The position numbers and the translations under genes are program-made. From positions 124,001-188,000 of the forward strand of contig CAVOTI010000005.1 in the NCBI GenBank assembly GCA_963699105.1: DNA of 64,000 nucleotides, written 5' to 3'. Position 1 is the stretch's first letter; the number at the start of each line of letters is the position of its first letter. The DNA is from Bog-756 sp963699105 (GTDB lineage Bacteria > Actinomycetota > Acidimicrobiia > Acidimicrobiales > RAAP-2). The notes beneath the pieces are model-generated. The model saw only the letters and a program-made list of their open reading frames with translations, was not told the DNA's origin and did not search any database. Shown piece by piece: positions 1 through 7,031 of this stretch.

Positions 1-940
1 ACTCGCCGGCCAGGCTGTCCTTGATGGAAGCGGTGGCGGCATCGAGGGCCGCGTTACGCTCGGCCTTCGACACGATCTGGTTGGCCGCCGCCAGGGGTGC
101 GGTGCCTGCTGCCTCGACCCGTTCCCACACGTCGTCGCCGTAATCGGACAACGTCGAGTACTCGATGGTCTCGATCGGGCCCCGGGCGGCCACGTAGGCC
201 TCGACCAACTGGCGCTGGAGCACGATCGACTCGCGGATCCACGTCTTGGCCGCCTCGAGACCGTCGGCCAGGACTTCCTCGGTCACCTGGGGTGCGCCCT
301 CTTCGTAGAACTGGAACGAGCGCTCCGAGCCACCGGCCTCCACCATCATGATGGCGATCTCGGCGTCGGCGGCATCGCTCAGGGCCCGGCCCGCCACCAC
401 CAGCTCGAAAGTGGACTCGTCCCCCTCCTCGAAGGTGGGGTGGGGTATCCACTGGCCGTCGGTCGAGTAGGCCACCCGGACGGCGCCGATGGGTCCGTCG
501 AAGGGGATGCCCGAGATCATCAGGGCGGCCGAGGCGGCGTTGATGGCCAGGACGTCGTGGGGATTGACCTGGTCGGCTCCGAAGATGGTGCCGACCACGT
601 GGACCTCGTTGCGGAACCCGGCCGGGAACGACGGCCGGAGCGGGCGGTCGATCAGACGGCAGGTGAGGATGGCCTGGTCCGAGGACTTGCCTTCCCGCCG
701 GAAGAAGGATCCGGGAATCTTGCCGGCGGCGTAGGCCCGCTCCTCGATGTCCACCGTCAGGGGAAAGAAGTCCGCCCCCTCCCGGACCGACCGGGCCGCC
801 GTGGCCGTGGCCAGAAGGATGGTGTCGCCGATCCGACCGGTGACGGCCCCGTCCGCCAGTTGGGCCAACTTGCCGGCTTCGAATGTGAGTGTGCGCTCGG
901 TGCCGCTGATGGGCGCCGAGACGGTTATGGCGTCTGACAT
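1..940 (-). CDS. pnp: polyribonucleotide nucleotidyltransferase (PNPase), N-terminal part, cut by window edge
   Basis: The first 313 codons of a leftward gene that runs off the window start. PNPase is a phosphorolytic 3'-5' exoribonuclease of mRNA decay. The translation begins MSDAITVSAPISG and contains family-typical blocks of the first RNase PH domain: GKIPGSFFRREGK near residue 75 and CRLIDRPLRPSFP near residue 95, followed by the start of the alpha-helical linker. The second RNase PH, KH and S1 domains lie outside the window. The ATG at 938-940 is preceded by AAGGAG with a 4-nt spacer. It lies downstream of rpsO on the same strand, the widely conserved rpsO-pnp order, which supports both calls. 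Confidence 0.96.
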   Translation of the reverse strand, partial: MSDAITVSAPISGTERTLTFEAGKLAQLADGAVTGRIGDTILLATATAARSVREGADFFPLTVDIEERAYAAGKIPGSFFRREGKSSDQAILTCRLIDRPLRPSFPAGFRNEVHVVGTIFGADQVNPHDVLAINAASAALMISGIPFDGPIGAVRVAYSTDGQWIPHPTFEEGDESTFELVVAGRALSDAADAEIAIMMVEAGGSERSFQFYEEGAPQVTEEVLADGLEAAKTWIRESIVLQRQLVEAYVAARGPIETIEYSTLSDYGDDVWERVEAAGTAPLAAANQIVSKAERNAALDAATASIKDSLAGE

Positions 941-1163
941 GACGCTCCTTGGTTGCTCGGGGACTCCCCCGGCCAGTTCCCAGTTGTCGAGCACCCCGTC
1001 GATGTGGAAGGCGGGGTGGTCGGCAACTGGTGACTGATCTCGGTAGGAGCCCGTTGTCTGTGGTTTTCCTGCGGTCCGCCCTGTGTGGCTGACCGTTGCT
1101 GGTGCAGTCCGACACCGTGCCGGCCTGCGATCCATCGGCTCGAAACCGACGGAGAAATTGGGA

Positions 1164-1185
1164 CCGCCCGGCCGGAGCCGGGCGG
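1164..1185 (-). terminator. GC hairpin between rpsO and pnp
   Basis: A perfect 9-bp inverted repeat (CCGCCCGGC/GCCGGGCGG, 4-nt loop) lies 17 nt downstream of the rpsO stop. There is only a weak T-rich stretch after it on the minus strand, so it could be a partial terminator or an RNA-processing/stability hairpin, as known for the rpsO-pnp junction in other bacteria. Confidence 0.55.
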
Positions 1186-1201
1186 GTTGGCTGTGGTCCG
1201 C

Positions 1202-1459
1202 CTAGCGGCGGAGGCCGAGGCGACCGATGATGTCACGGTACCGTTCGACGTCGTTCTTCCGGACATAGTCCAACAGACGACGCCTGCGACCGATGAGCTT
1301 CAGAAGGCCCCTGCGGGTGTGGTGATCGCCTTTGTGCACCTTCAGGTGCTCGGTCAGGTGGACGATGCGCTCGCTCAAAATGGCGATCTGCACCTCCGGG
1401 GAGCCGGTGTCAGTGTCGTGAAGACGGTATTCGGCGATGGTGGACTGCTTGTCTGGCAT
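1202..1459 (-). CDS. rpsO: 30S ribosomal protein S15
   Basis: An 85-residue protein starting MPDKQSTIAEYRLHDTDTGSPEVQ, which matches the universally conserved N-terminal region of S15 (IAEYR..DTGSPEVQ), followed by HLKVHKGDHHTRRGL and the basic IGRRRRLLDYVRK segment that contacts 16S rRNA. Length is close to the usual 88-89 residues. The ATG at 1457-1459 was chosen over an upstream in-frame extension because all S15 proteins start here; an AGAGG lies 12 nt upstream, a slightly long spacing. S15 organises the central domain of the 30S subunit. Next gene downstream is pnp. Confidence 0.97.
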   Translation of the reverse strand: MPDKQSTIAEYRLHDTDTGSPEVQIAILSERIVHLTEHLKVHKGDHHTRRGLLKLIGRRRRLLDYVRKNDVERYRDIIGRLGLRR

Positions 1460-1699
1460 GTGGGGATTGGACCTCTGCGGAGTTCGTGGCGGCCGGCGGA
1501 GGGAGCACGCCGACCGATATGATGCTAGCAGCAACCCACGTCCAGGGACATCGAACCTGGTTCGATGGCACCCCTGTGCCCTTCGACGCACCGCCCACCC
1601 GTCGGGCCCGGCCTGCCCAACCGCCCGGTCGCGACCGGGCCAGCCCGACGGGCCGTCCAGCAGGCGCCCGGCTCCGGTGGGGCGGATGGACCGGGGCGG

Positions 1700-1728
1700 G
1701 GGCGCCGGCGTCTTCGCCGCCGGCGCCC
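1700..1728 (-). terminator. hairpin terminator downstream of peroxiredoxin gene
   Basis: An 11-bp perfect stem (GGGCGCCGGCG/CGCCGGCGCCC) with a 7-nt loop begins 10 nt after the peroxiredoxin stop codon on the minus strand. No U-tract follows, which is common in high-GC actinobacteria. A second palindrome (GCCCGGTC-GC-GACCGGGC) lies at 1623-1640 in the same gap upstream of rpsO. Confidence 0.6.
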
Positions 1729-1737
1729 GGCCTCGAC

Positions 1738-2373
1738 CTACTTGTTGGGCTGCGGAGTGATCCGCAGGTACGGCTTGACGGCGTTGAAGCCCTTGGGGAA
1801 CCGCTCCTTGGCCTCTTCGTCGGAGACCGCAGGGACGATGACCACGTCCTCGCCGTCCTTCCAGTTGACCGGTGTGGCCACCTTGTAGTCGGCCGTCAGC
1901 TGGAGGGAGTCGAGGACCCGGAGGACCTCCTGCACGTTCCGACCGGTGGACGCCGGGTAGGTGAGGGTCAACTTGACCTTCTTGTCGGGTCCGATGATGA
2001 ACACGGACCGCACCGTCGCCGTGTCGTTGGCATTGGGATGGATCATGTCGTAGAGATCGGCGACCTTGCGGTCCTCATCCCCGATGAGCGGGAAGTTGAG
2101 TGCGGTGCCTTGGGTCTCCTCGATGTCTCCCGCCCACTTGCTGTGCGACGTCACGTCGTCGACCGAAAGGCCGATCAACTTGGTGTCCCGCTTGTCGAAC
2201 TCCGACTTGGCCGCCGAGAACGCACCCAACTCGGTGGTGCAGATCGGGGTGAAGTCTTTGGGATGGGAGAACAAGACTCCCCAACTGTCCCCGAGGTACT
2301 CGTGGAAGTTGATGGTGCCCTCGGTGGTCTCGGCCGTGAAGTCGGGGGCTGTGTCGCCCAGACGGATTGCCAT
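1738..2373 (-). CDS. 1-Cys peroxiredoxin (Prx6 type)
   Basis: A 211-residue thiol peroxidase that reduces H2O2 and organic hydroperoxides. The peroxidatic cysteine is Cys45 in FTPICTTELG, the Prx6-type active-site context, and there is no second cysteine anywhere in the protein, so it is a 1-Cys enzyme needing an external thiol reductant. The long C-terminal region (WKDGEDVVIVP, KPYLRITPQ) matches the Prx6 subfamily length of about 210-220 residues. The ATG at 2371-2373 has AAGGAG 6 nt upstream; the longer in-frame N-terminus is unrelated to the family. It is monocistronic, divergent from the crotonase gene at 2592, with a plausible sigma-A promoter and a terminator hairpin. Confidence 0.93.
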   Translation of the reverse strand: MAIRLGDTAPDFTAETTEGTINFHEYLGDSWGVLFSHPKDFTPICTTELGAFSAAKSEFDKRDTKLIGLSVDDVTSHSKWAGDIEETQGTALNFPLIGDEDRKVADLYDMIHPNANDTATVRSVFIIGPDKKVKLTLTYPASTGRNVQEVLRVLDSLQLTADYKVATPVNWKDGEDVVIVPAVSDEEAKERFPKGFNAVKPYLRITPQPNK

Positions 2374-2480
2374 GTGTCGCTCCTTGTTTTTCCTATCGCT
2401 GTGAGTCGATGGACTCCACTGACTGCACTGCGTCCGGGGTGCTGAGCATCCGACAGGCGCCGTGCTCCTGACGGGTTGAG

Positions 2481-2509
2481 AGGATAGTCGAATCGGACGC
2501 AATTGTCGA
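2481..2509 (-). promoter_or_regulatory. sigma-A-type promoter of the peroxiredoxin gene
   Basis: On the minus strand TCGACA (5 of 6 to the -35 consensus) is followed after exactly 17 nt by TATCCT as the -10 box. It would give a leader of about 100 nt before the peroxiredoxin ATG. It is the best -35/-10 pair I found in the window. Confidence 0.5.
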
Positions 2510-2591
2510 CCGGGTTAGTCGAGTTTCGGCTGGTCCGGGGCCTCGCCCTCCACGTCTGGCCCCGCCGGCGACCGTCCACCATGCTGGAAAC

Positions 2592-3395
2592 ATGACAACC
2601 ACCGCTTCAGACTCCCCGACCGTGCTGGTGGACCGGCAGGGACCTGTCACCGTCGTGGCCATCGACAGGCCCGAGCGTCGCAACGCCGTGGACCCGGGCA
2701 CGGCCACCCTCCTCCTCGACGCCTTCACCGCTTTCGATTCGGACGAGTCCTCATCGGTGGCCGTGCTCACCGGTCGTGGGGGTACGTTCTGTGCCGGCGC
2801 CGATCTCAGGTCCATGAGCGAGGGTCAGCGATACCGGCTGGCCGAGGACGGGCCCGGGCCGATGGGCCCCACCAGGCTGGCACTGTCCAAGCCGGTCATC
2901 GCCGCCGTCGAGGGCTACGCGGTGGCCGGCGGGCTGGAACTGGCCATCTGGTGCGACCTGCGGGTGGCTTCGGCCGCCGCCATCTTCGGCGTCTTCTGCC
3001 GGCGTTTCGGCATCCCCCTGATCGACGGAGGGACGGTCAGGCTCCCCCGGCTCATCGGCCAGGGCCGGGCCCTCGACCTGGTCCTGACCGGTCGCGAGGT
3101 GGGTGCCGAAGAGGCTCGGACCATCGGTCTGGTGGACCGGGTGGTGGCGGCTGGCTCCGCCCTGGACGGAGCGGTGCAGCTGGGCCTGGAACTGGCTGCG
3201 CTACCCCAGACCTGCATGCGAAACGACCGGGCCTCCGTGCTGGCTCAGTGGGATCTGCCCATGGCCGAGGCCCTGCGCTCCGAGTACCGGTACGGCCGTG
3301 ACAGCCTGGCTTCCCCCGACGCCAGGTCCGGTCCGGCCGGCTTCGCCTCGGGCGCCGGTCGCCGCGGGTCCAGAGTCGGACCCGATGACCGGTGA
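2592..3395 (+). CDS. enoyl-CoA hydratase/isomerase (crotonase) family protein
   Basis: A 267-residue crotonase-fold protein. Visible signatures are IDRPERRNAV at 25-33, the oxyanion-hole loop GTFCAGADL at 64-72 and VEGYAVAGGLELAIWCDLR at 106-124, where Glu116 sits at the position of the first catalytic glutamate. At the second catalytic position the usual glutamate is not obvious (IPLIDGG, Asp145), so hydratase activity is uncertain and another acyl-CoA reaction (isomerase, hydrolase) is possible. The C-terminal 30 residues are Gly/Arg/Ser-rich and atypical. Its TGA overlaps the GTG of the HAD gene (GTGA), so the two are translationally coupled. The start ATG has only a weak GGA upstream. Confidence 0.85.
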   Translation: MTTTASDSPTVLVDRQGPVTVVAIDRPERRNAVDPGTATLLLDAFTAFDSDESSSVAVLTGRGGTFCAGADLRSMSEGQRYRLAEDGPGPMGPTRLALSKPVIAAVEGYAVAGGLELAIWCDLRVASAAAIFGVFCRRFGIPLIDGGTVRLPRLIGQGRALDLVLTGREVGAEEARTIGLVDRVVAAGSALDGAVQLGLELAALPQTCMRNDRASVLAQWDLPMAEALRSEYRYGRDSLASPDARSGPAGFASGAGRRGSRVGPDDR

Positions 3396-4084
3396 GCACC
3401 GACCCGGACGCCTCGGCCCCCGGCGTCGCCGCATTCGACTTTGACGGGACGCTCACCGACGCCGGGAGCGTGTTCAAGTTCCTCACCGCCGTCGTCGGCT
3501 CCCGCACCGCCTATACCGCGGCTGCCTCCCTCTCCCCCCGATTGGCCCATGCCGCCCTGGTCGGCGGATCCGTAGCCGACACCACCAAGGAGAGGCTCTT
3601 CCAACGCACACTGGCCGGCGTGGCCGTCGAACGGCTCGAGGAGGTGGCCGCCGATTTTGCCCCCGCCCACCTCGAACGGCATCTCCGACCCGAGGTGCGG
3701 GAACAACTGGACTGGCACCGCCGGCGGGGCGACCGGGTGGTGGTGGTCTCGGCCTCCCCCGACGTCTACGTCCGGGTCGCCGGCACCCTGCTGGGCGTCG
3801 ACGGGGTGGTGGCGACCCGGCTGGCCGACCGGGACGGGATTCTCACCGGCCACTACGAGGGTGCCAACTGCCGGGGGGAGGAGAAGGTACGTCGGCTGCG
3901 GACCTGGGTGGATGGCCCACAGGGTGCGGCCGGCACCCTGTGGGCCTACGGCAACAGCCGGGGTGACCTGAGGATGCTGCGGGCCGCTGACATCGGGGTC
4001 AACGTGGGCCGGCTCGGCCGGATCGGGCGACTCCGGGAGTTCCGGCGCCTGGAGGACTCGAAGGCCGCCGGAAAGGGTGCCTGA
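3392..4084 (+). CDS. HAD-superfamily hydrolase, subfamily IB (SerB-like phosphatase)
   Basis: A 230-residue phosphatase of the haloacid dehalogenase superfamily. All four motifs are present: motif I DFDGTL with nucleophile Asp16 and Asp18, motif II Ser120 in VVVVSASP, motif III Lys165 in GEEKVRRL, and motif IV GNSRGDLRML with Asp192. The cap region between motifs I and II fits the IB group (phosphoserine phosphatase and related lyso-lipid or unknown phosphatases). The substrate cannot be read from the sequence. GTG start overlaps the crotonase stop by 4 nt. It faces the membrane protein gene at 4142 tail to tail. Confidence 0.85.
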   Translation: MSTDPDASAPGVAAFDFDGTLTDAGSVFKFLTAVVGSRTAYTAAASLSPRLAHAALVGGSVADTTKERLFQRTLAGVAVERLEEVAADFAPAHLERHLRPEVREQLDWHRRRGDRVVVVSASPDVYVRVAGTLLGVDGVVATRLADRDGILTGHYEGANCRGEEKVRRLRTWVDGPQGAAGTLWAYGNSRGDLRMLRAADIGVNVGRLGRIGRLREFRRLEDSKAAGKGA

Positions 4085-4089
4085 CGATG

Positions 4090-4134
4090 TCGGCGGTGGT
4101 CGGCGGTGGTCGGCGGTGGTCGGCGGTGGTCGGC
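4090..4134. repeat. 10-bp tandem repeat (TCGGCGGTGG) x4.5
   Basis: Four perfect copies of TCGGCGGTGG plus half a unit fill almost the whole gap between two convergent stop codons (4084 and 4142). Confidence 0.95.
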
Positions 4135-4141
4135 ACTGCGG

Positions 4142-6841
4142 TCACAGGTACTCCTTCCTGCGCATCCACACCAGAACGAACCAGCCCCAGATGGGCGGGA
4201 GGTAGGCGGTGAACAGCCGCTGGACGAAGGTTGCCGCCACCGCGTCGGTCTCGCTGATCCCGGCGGCCGTCAGTCCGAGGATCATGCCGGCTTCCACCAC
4301 ACCCATCCCTCCCGGCACCGGGGAGATCCCACCCAGCATGGAGGCCAGGGTCAGGACCACCAACAAGGTGGCCAGGCCGAGGTGCTGCCCGAAGGCGTGC
4401 AGGGCGGCACCCAGAGCCAGGGCGACGAAGATCTGCGCCAGGACGCTCCCCCCGAAGATCTCGATCAGATTGCGAGGCCGTGAGGCGAGGACCTTCAGGT
4501 GCGACCACACCTCGGACGCCTTGGGCCGCACCTTCTCGGTCGCCATCCGGCGCCAGCGCGGTACGGCCAGCAGCAGGCCGAGGGCCACCCCGGCCACCAC
4601 CACGGCGATCACGATGAGCCAGACCAGTTCGCTGTCACCTCCGCCCGACGAGTTGGACGGTTTCGTGAAGTGCATCGATCCGATGGCCAATGGCAGGGCG
4701 ATGAGGAACAGCGCCCCCTTTACGATCCAGCTGGCCGTGCTGACCAGGACGCCCGAGCTGACGGCCAGGGTGGGATTGAGCCCTTCCTGCTGGAAGAACC
4801 GGACCCGGGTGGCCAGCGTGGCCATGGATCCCCCGGCCAGGGCCACGAAGGTGTCCGACACCTCGAGGGCGACGGTGCGGCCATAGGGCAGCGTGGTGGT
4901 GACCGAGCCCACGGTGGTGGTGGCGATCGCCGGGTAAGCGGCCTGCGCCAACACGAAGGTGGCGACTACCCAGCCCCATCGGGCCCCGGTGATGGTGCTC
5001 CACGACTTCCCCACGTTGACCAGCACGCCGATGAGGGCCCACCCGCCGATCAACGTCCCGACCACCAGCACGAGGGTGACCCAACTGACCCGACGGGGCT
5101 CGATCAGCTTGGGCACCTCCACCCCGGTCGCCACCGCACCCTGTTCCCGCACGGCATTGAGCATGGCCTTCTTGCCGCGCAACGCCTTGGACGCCGCCGG
5201 GTCCAGCGCAGCTCGCTGGAGGAAGGGCAGCGCCTCGACCAGTAGGCCGGTGGGAACCGAGCGGGCTGCCGACGCCACTGCCCGCTCGGGGCCGACCGCC
5301 ACCGAGACCGCAGCCAGAACGCCGGCCACGTCACGGCGCAGGTCGTCCTCGGTGGCCACGGTCACCGCCGCCCGGAAGTCGACGAAGCCCGCTGCGCCGT
5401 CGTCGTCCACCACGATCGTGTCGACCGACAGGGAGCCGTGGGCGATCCCGGCCCGGTGCAGGGTCATCAGCTGGTCGAACACGTCGTCGGCAGCCGAGTC
5501 GGTGATCGACGGAGGCTGGGGCCCGGCCGGCGCCTCGGCCGGCGCGTCCTCCTCCGGTGCCCCCGGCCCGTCCCGGACCGGTTCGTCGGCAGGCCCGGAG
5601 CCGTTGCCGTCCGGACGAACCGGGGACACGGCGGGGGCGACGGGGTCGACGGGGGCGAACGCCGACAGGCGGGTACCCGGTGGAGGACGGGTGACCAACA
5701 CCGCATCGTTGGCCGGACCGGCCGGTCCGGCAGCCAGGACGGCCGGCACCCGGGCTCCCGAACGCTCGGCCATCAGGGTCAGATAGGCCTCGTGTTCGAC
5801 CTGTTGACGCCGGGTGAGGGCCAGCGTCGGCCCCGAGGATCGGTAGAACAAGAACCGTGCGGTCTTGGCCAGGAGCTGGGCATCGGATGCGTCACGCCCG
5901 TAGACCGACACGTCGATCGCCGCCCCGTCGATCCGCCCGGTGAACCGACCCACCCCCCATTCCTGGCGGAGGACGGGAGTCACCGAGTCGGCCGAGATGT
6001 CGAGATCGACGAGCAGGTCGGCCACCTCCAGGGACGACGGCAGGCCCAGAGGCGAACCGAAGACGAGGTGGACCACCGCGGTCACCCCCCAGCCCACCGC
6101 CAGACTGGCCAGTACCGCCACCGGAACCCCCGAGCCCGTCACCACCGCGGCAACGGCCAGCAGCCCGACTGCCGTCTCGATGGTCCGCTGGACCATTCGA
6201 CTGAGGTACGGAAGGGCGGCGGTGGCCACCGCCACCGTGGCCGCCACCCGGGCCACCGGGAAGGACAGGTCGAAATGGGAGAGCGAGGATCCCGCCGGCC
6301 GGCCGCCCGTGGGACCGAGCACGGCTGACGAGACCACGCAAAGGAGCCAAGCGCCCAAGCCGGACAGACCGATGTCGCGGATGGCGTTCCATCTCCGGTT
6401 GACCAGGGCCAGTGCGCCGATCAGGACGATCACCCCGATCGAGGCCACCCACCAGATCGCGGTCACCAACCATCTGATCCCCTGTGGAGGTGAGGCGAGG
6501 GCGTTGGCTATCTCGTGCTCGGCACTGGAGTTGGCGTGGGTGAAGAGCCAACACAGGAACACCCCGACGGCGGCTGTGCCCGCCCGGACGGCATCCGAAC
6601 CCCGTCGTCGGGTCCGACCGTCACCGATCGGTGCGAACAGGATCGCCCGCCACGATCCGAGCACCTGCCTCCACGTCCTGTGGCCGGTGTCGCCGCCCTC
6701 GCCACCCTCGCCGCCCTCGCCACCCTCGCCGCCCTCGACGCCGGACGACGGTGCATCGGATGAACGGCTCGGCGGCGGTGCCCCACCCGGACGGTCGCCG
6801 ACGTCGGCCTCGGTGCCTCCATGGGTCTGGCTCTCCGTCAT
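4142..6841 (-). CDS. lysylphosphatidylglycerol-synthase-like membrane protein with pseudokinase segment
   Basis: An 899-residue polytopic protein. Order of parts: Gly/Glu repeat (36-50); membrane segments at about 88-103, 124-147, 158-175, 198-212 and 222-262; a soluble region (280-560) resembling an aminoglycoside/RIO-type kinase fold; then a C-terminal membrane domain (about 580-899) of the UPF0104/LPG-synthase TM type (AglD/MprF flippase-like), ending in the family-typical GGISPVPGGMGVVEAGM block. In the kinase-like region the catalytic loop reads HGSLSVDTI (468-476), with Ser where HGDL would carry Asp, and the DFG-like site reads VDFR, so catalysis is doubtful. The soluble part also contains a Pro/Ala/Glu-rich insert (about 395-445). 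Likely role is lipid or polyprenyl-linked substrate handling at the membrane. A TAAGGT box lies 10 nt before the ATG. Confidence 0.8.
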   Translation of the reverse strand: MTESQTHGGTEADVGDRPGGAPPPSRSSDAPSSGVEGGEGGEGGEGGEGGDTGHRTWRQVLGSWRAILFAPIGDGRTRRRGSDAVRAGTAAVGVFLCWLFTHANSSAEHEIANALASPPQGIRWLVTAIWWVASIGVIVLIGALALVNRRWNAIRDIGLSGLGAWLLCVVSSAVLGPTGGRPAGSSLSHFDLSFPVARVAATVAVATAALPYLSRMVQRTIETAVGLLAVAAVVTGSGVPVAVLASLAVGWGVTAVVHLVFGSPLGLPSSLEVADLLVDLDISADSVTPVLRQEWGVGRFTGRIDGAAIDVSVYGRDASDAQLLAKTARFLFYRSSGPTLALTRRQQVEHEAYLTLMAERSGARVPAVLAAGPAGPANDAVLVTRPPPGTRLSAFAPVDPVAPAVSPVRPDGNGSGPADEPVRDGPGAPEEDAPAEAPAGPQPPSITDSAADDVFDQLMTLHRAGIAHGSLSVDTIVVDDDGAAGFVDFRAAVTVATEDDLRRDVAGVLAAVSVAVGPERAVASAARSVPTGLLVEALPFLQRAALDPAASKALRGKKAMLNAVREQGAVATGVEVPKLIEPRRVSWVTLVLVVGTLIGGWALIGVLVNVGKSWSTITGARWGWVVATFVLAQAAYPAIATTTVGSVTTTLPYGRTVALEVSDTFVALAGGSMATLATRVRFFQQEGLNPTLAVSSGVLVSTASWIVKGALFLIALPLAIGSMHFTKPSNSSGGGDSELVWLIVIAVVVAGVALGLLLAVPRWRRMATEKVRPKASEVWSHLKVLASRPRNLIEIFGGSVLAQIFVALALGAALHAFGQHLGLATLLVVLTLASMLGGISPVPGGMGVVEAGMILGLTAAGISETDAVAATFVQRLFTAYLPPIWGWFVLVWMRRKEYL
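6692..6736. repeat. 9-bp coding tandem repeat (Gly-Gly-Glu) x5
   Basis: Five alternating 9-bp units (GCCGCCCTC/GCCACCCTC on the plus strand) encode the Gly-Gly-Glu run at residues 36-50 of the membrane protein. Copy number could vary without shifting the frame. Confidence 0.9.
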
Positions 6842-7031
6842 CGCAACCTGAACCTTAGGACCTGGTACCGCTCCACCTTCGTGACCCGGTCACGGCTCCA
6901 CCACCGATCAGCCCGTGCGCGGTGCGTGCGCCCTGACCCGCCACATGACCCGAGGGTCCGATCCTCGGTCGACCGGGCACCCGGGGACTTGGCCCGATCG
7001 CCGGCCGGGGTGGCGCCGGCGACGATCCCGG

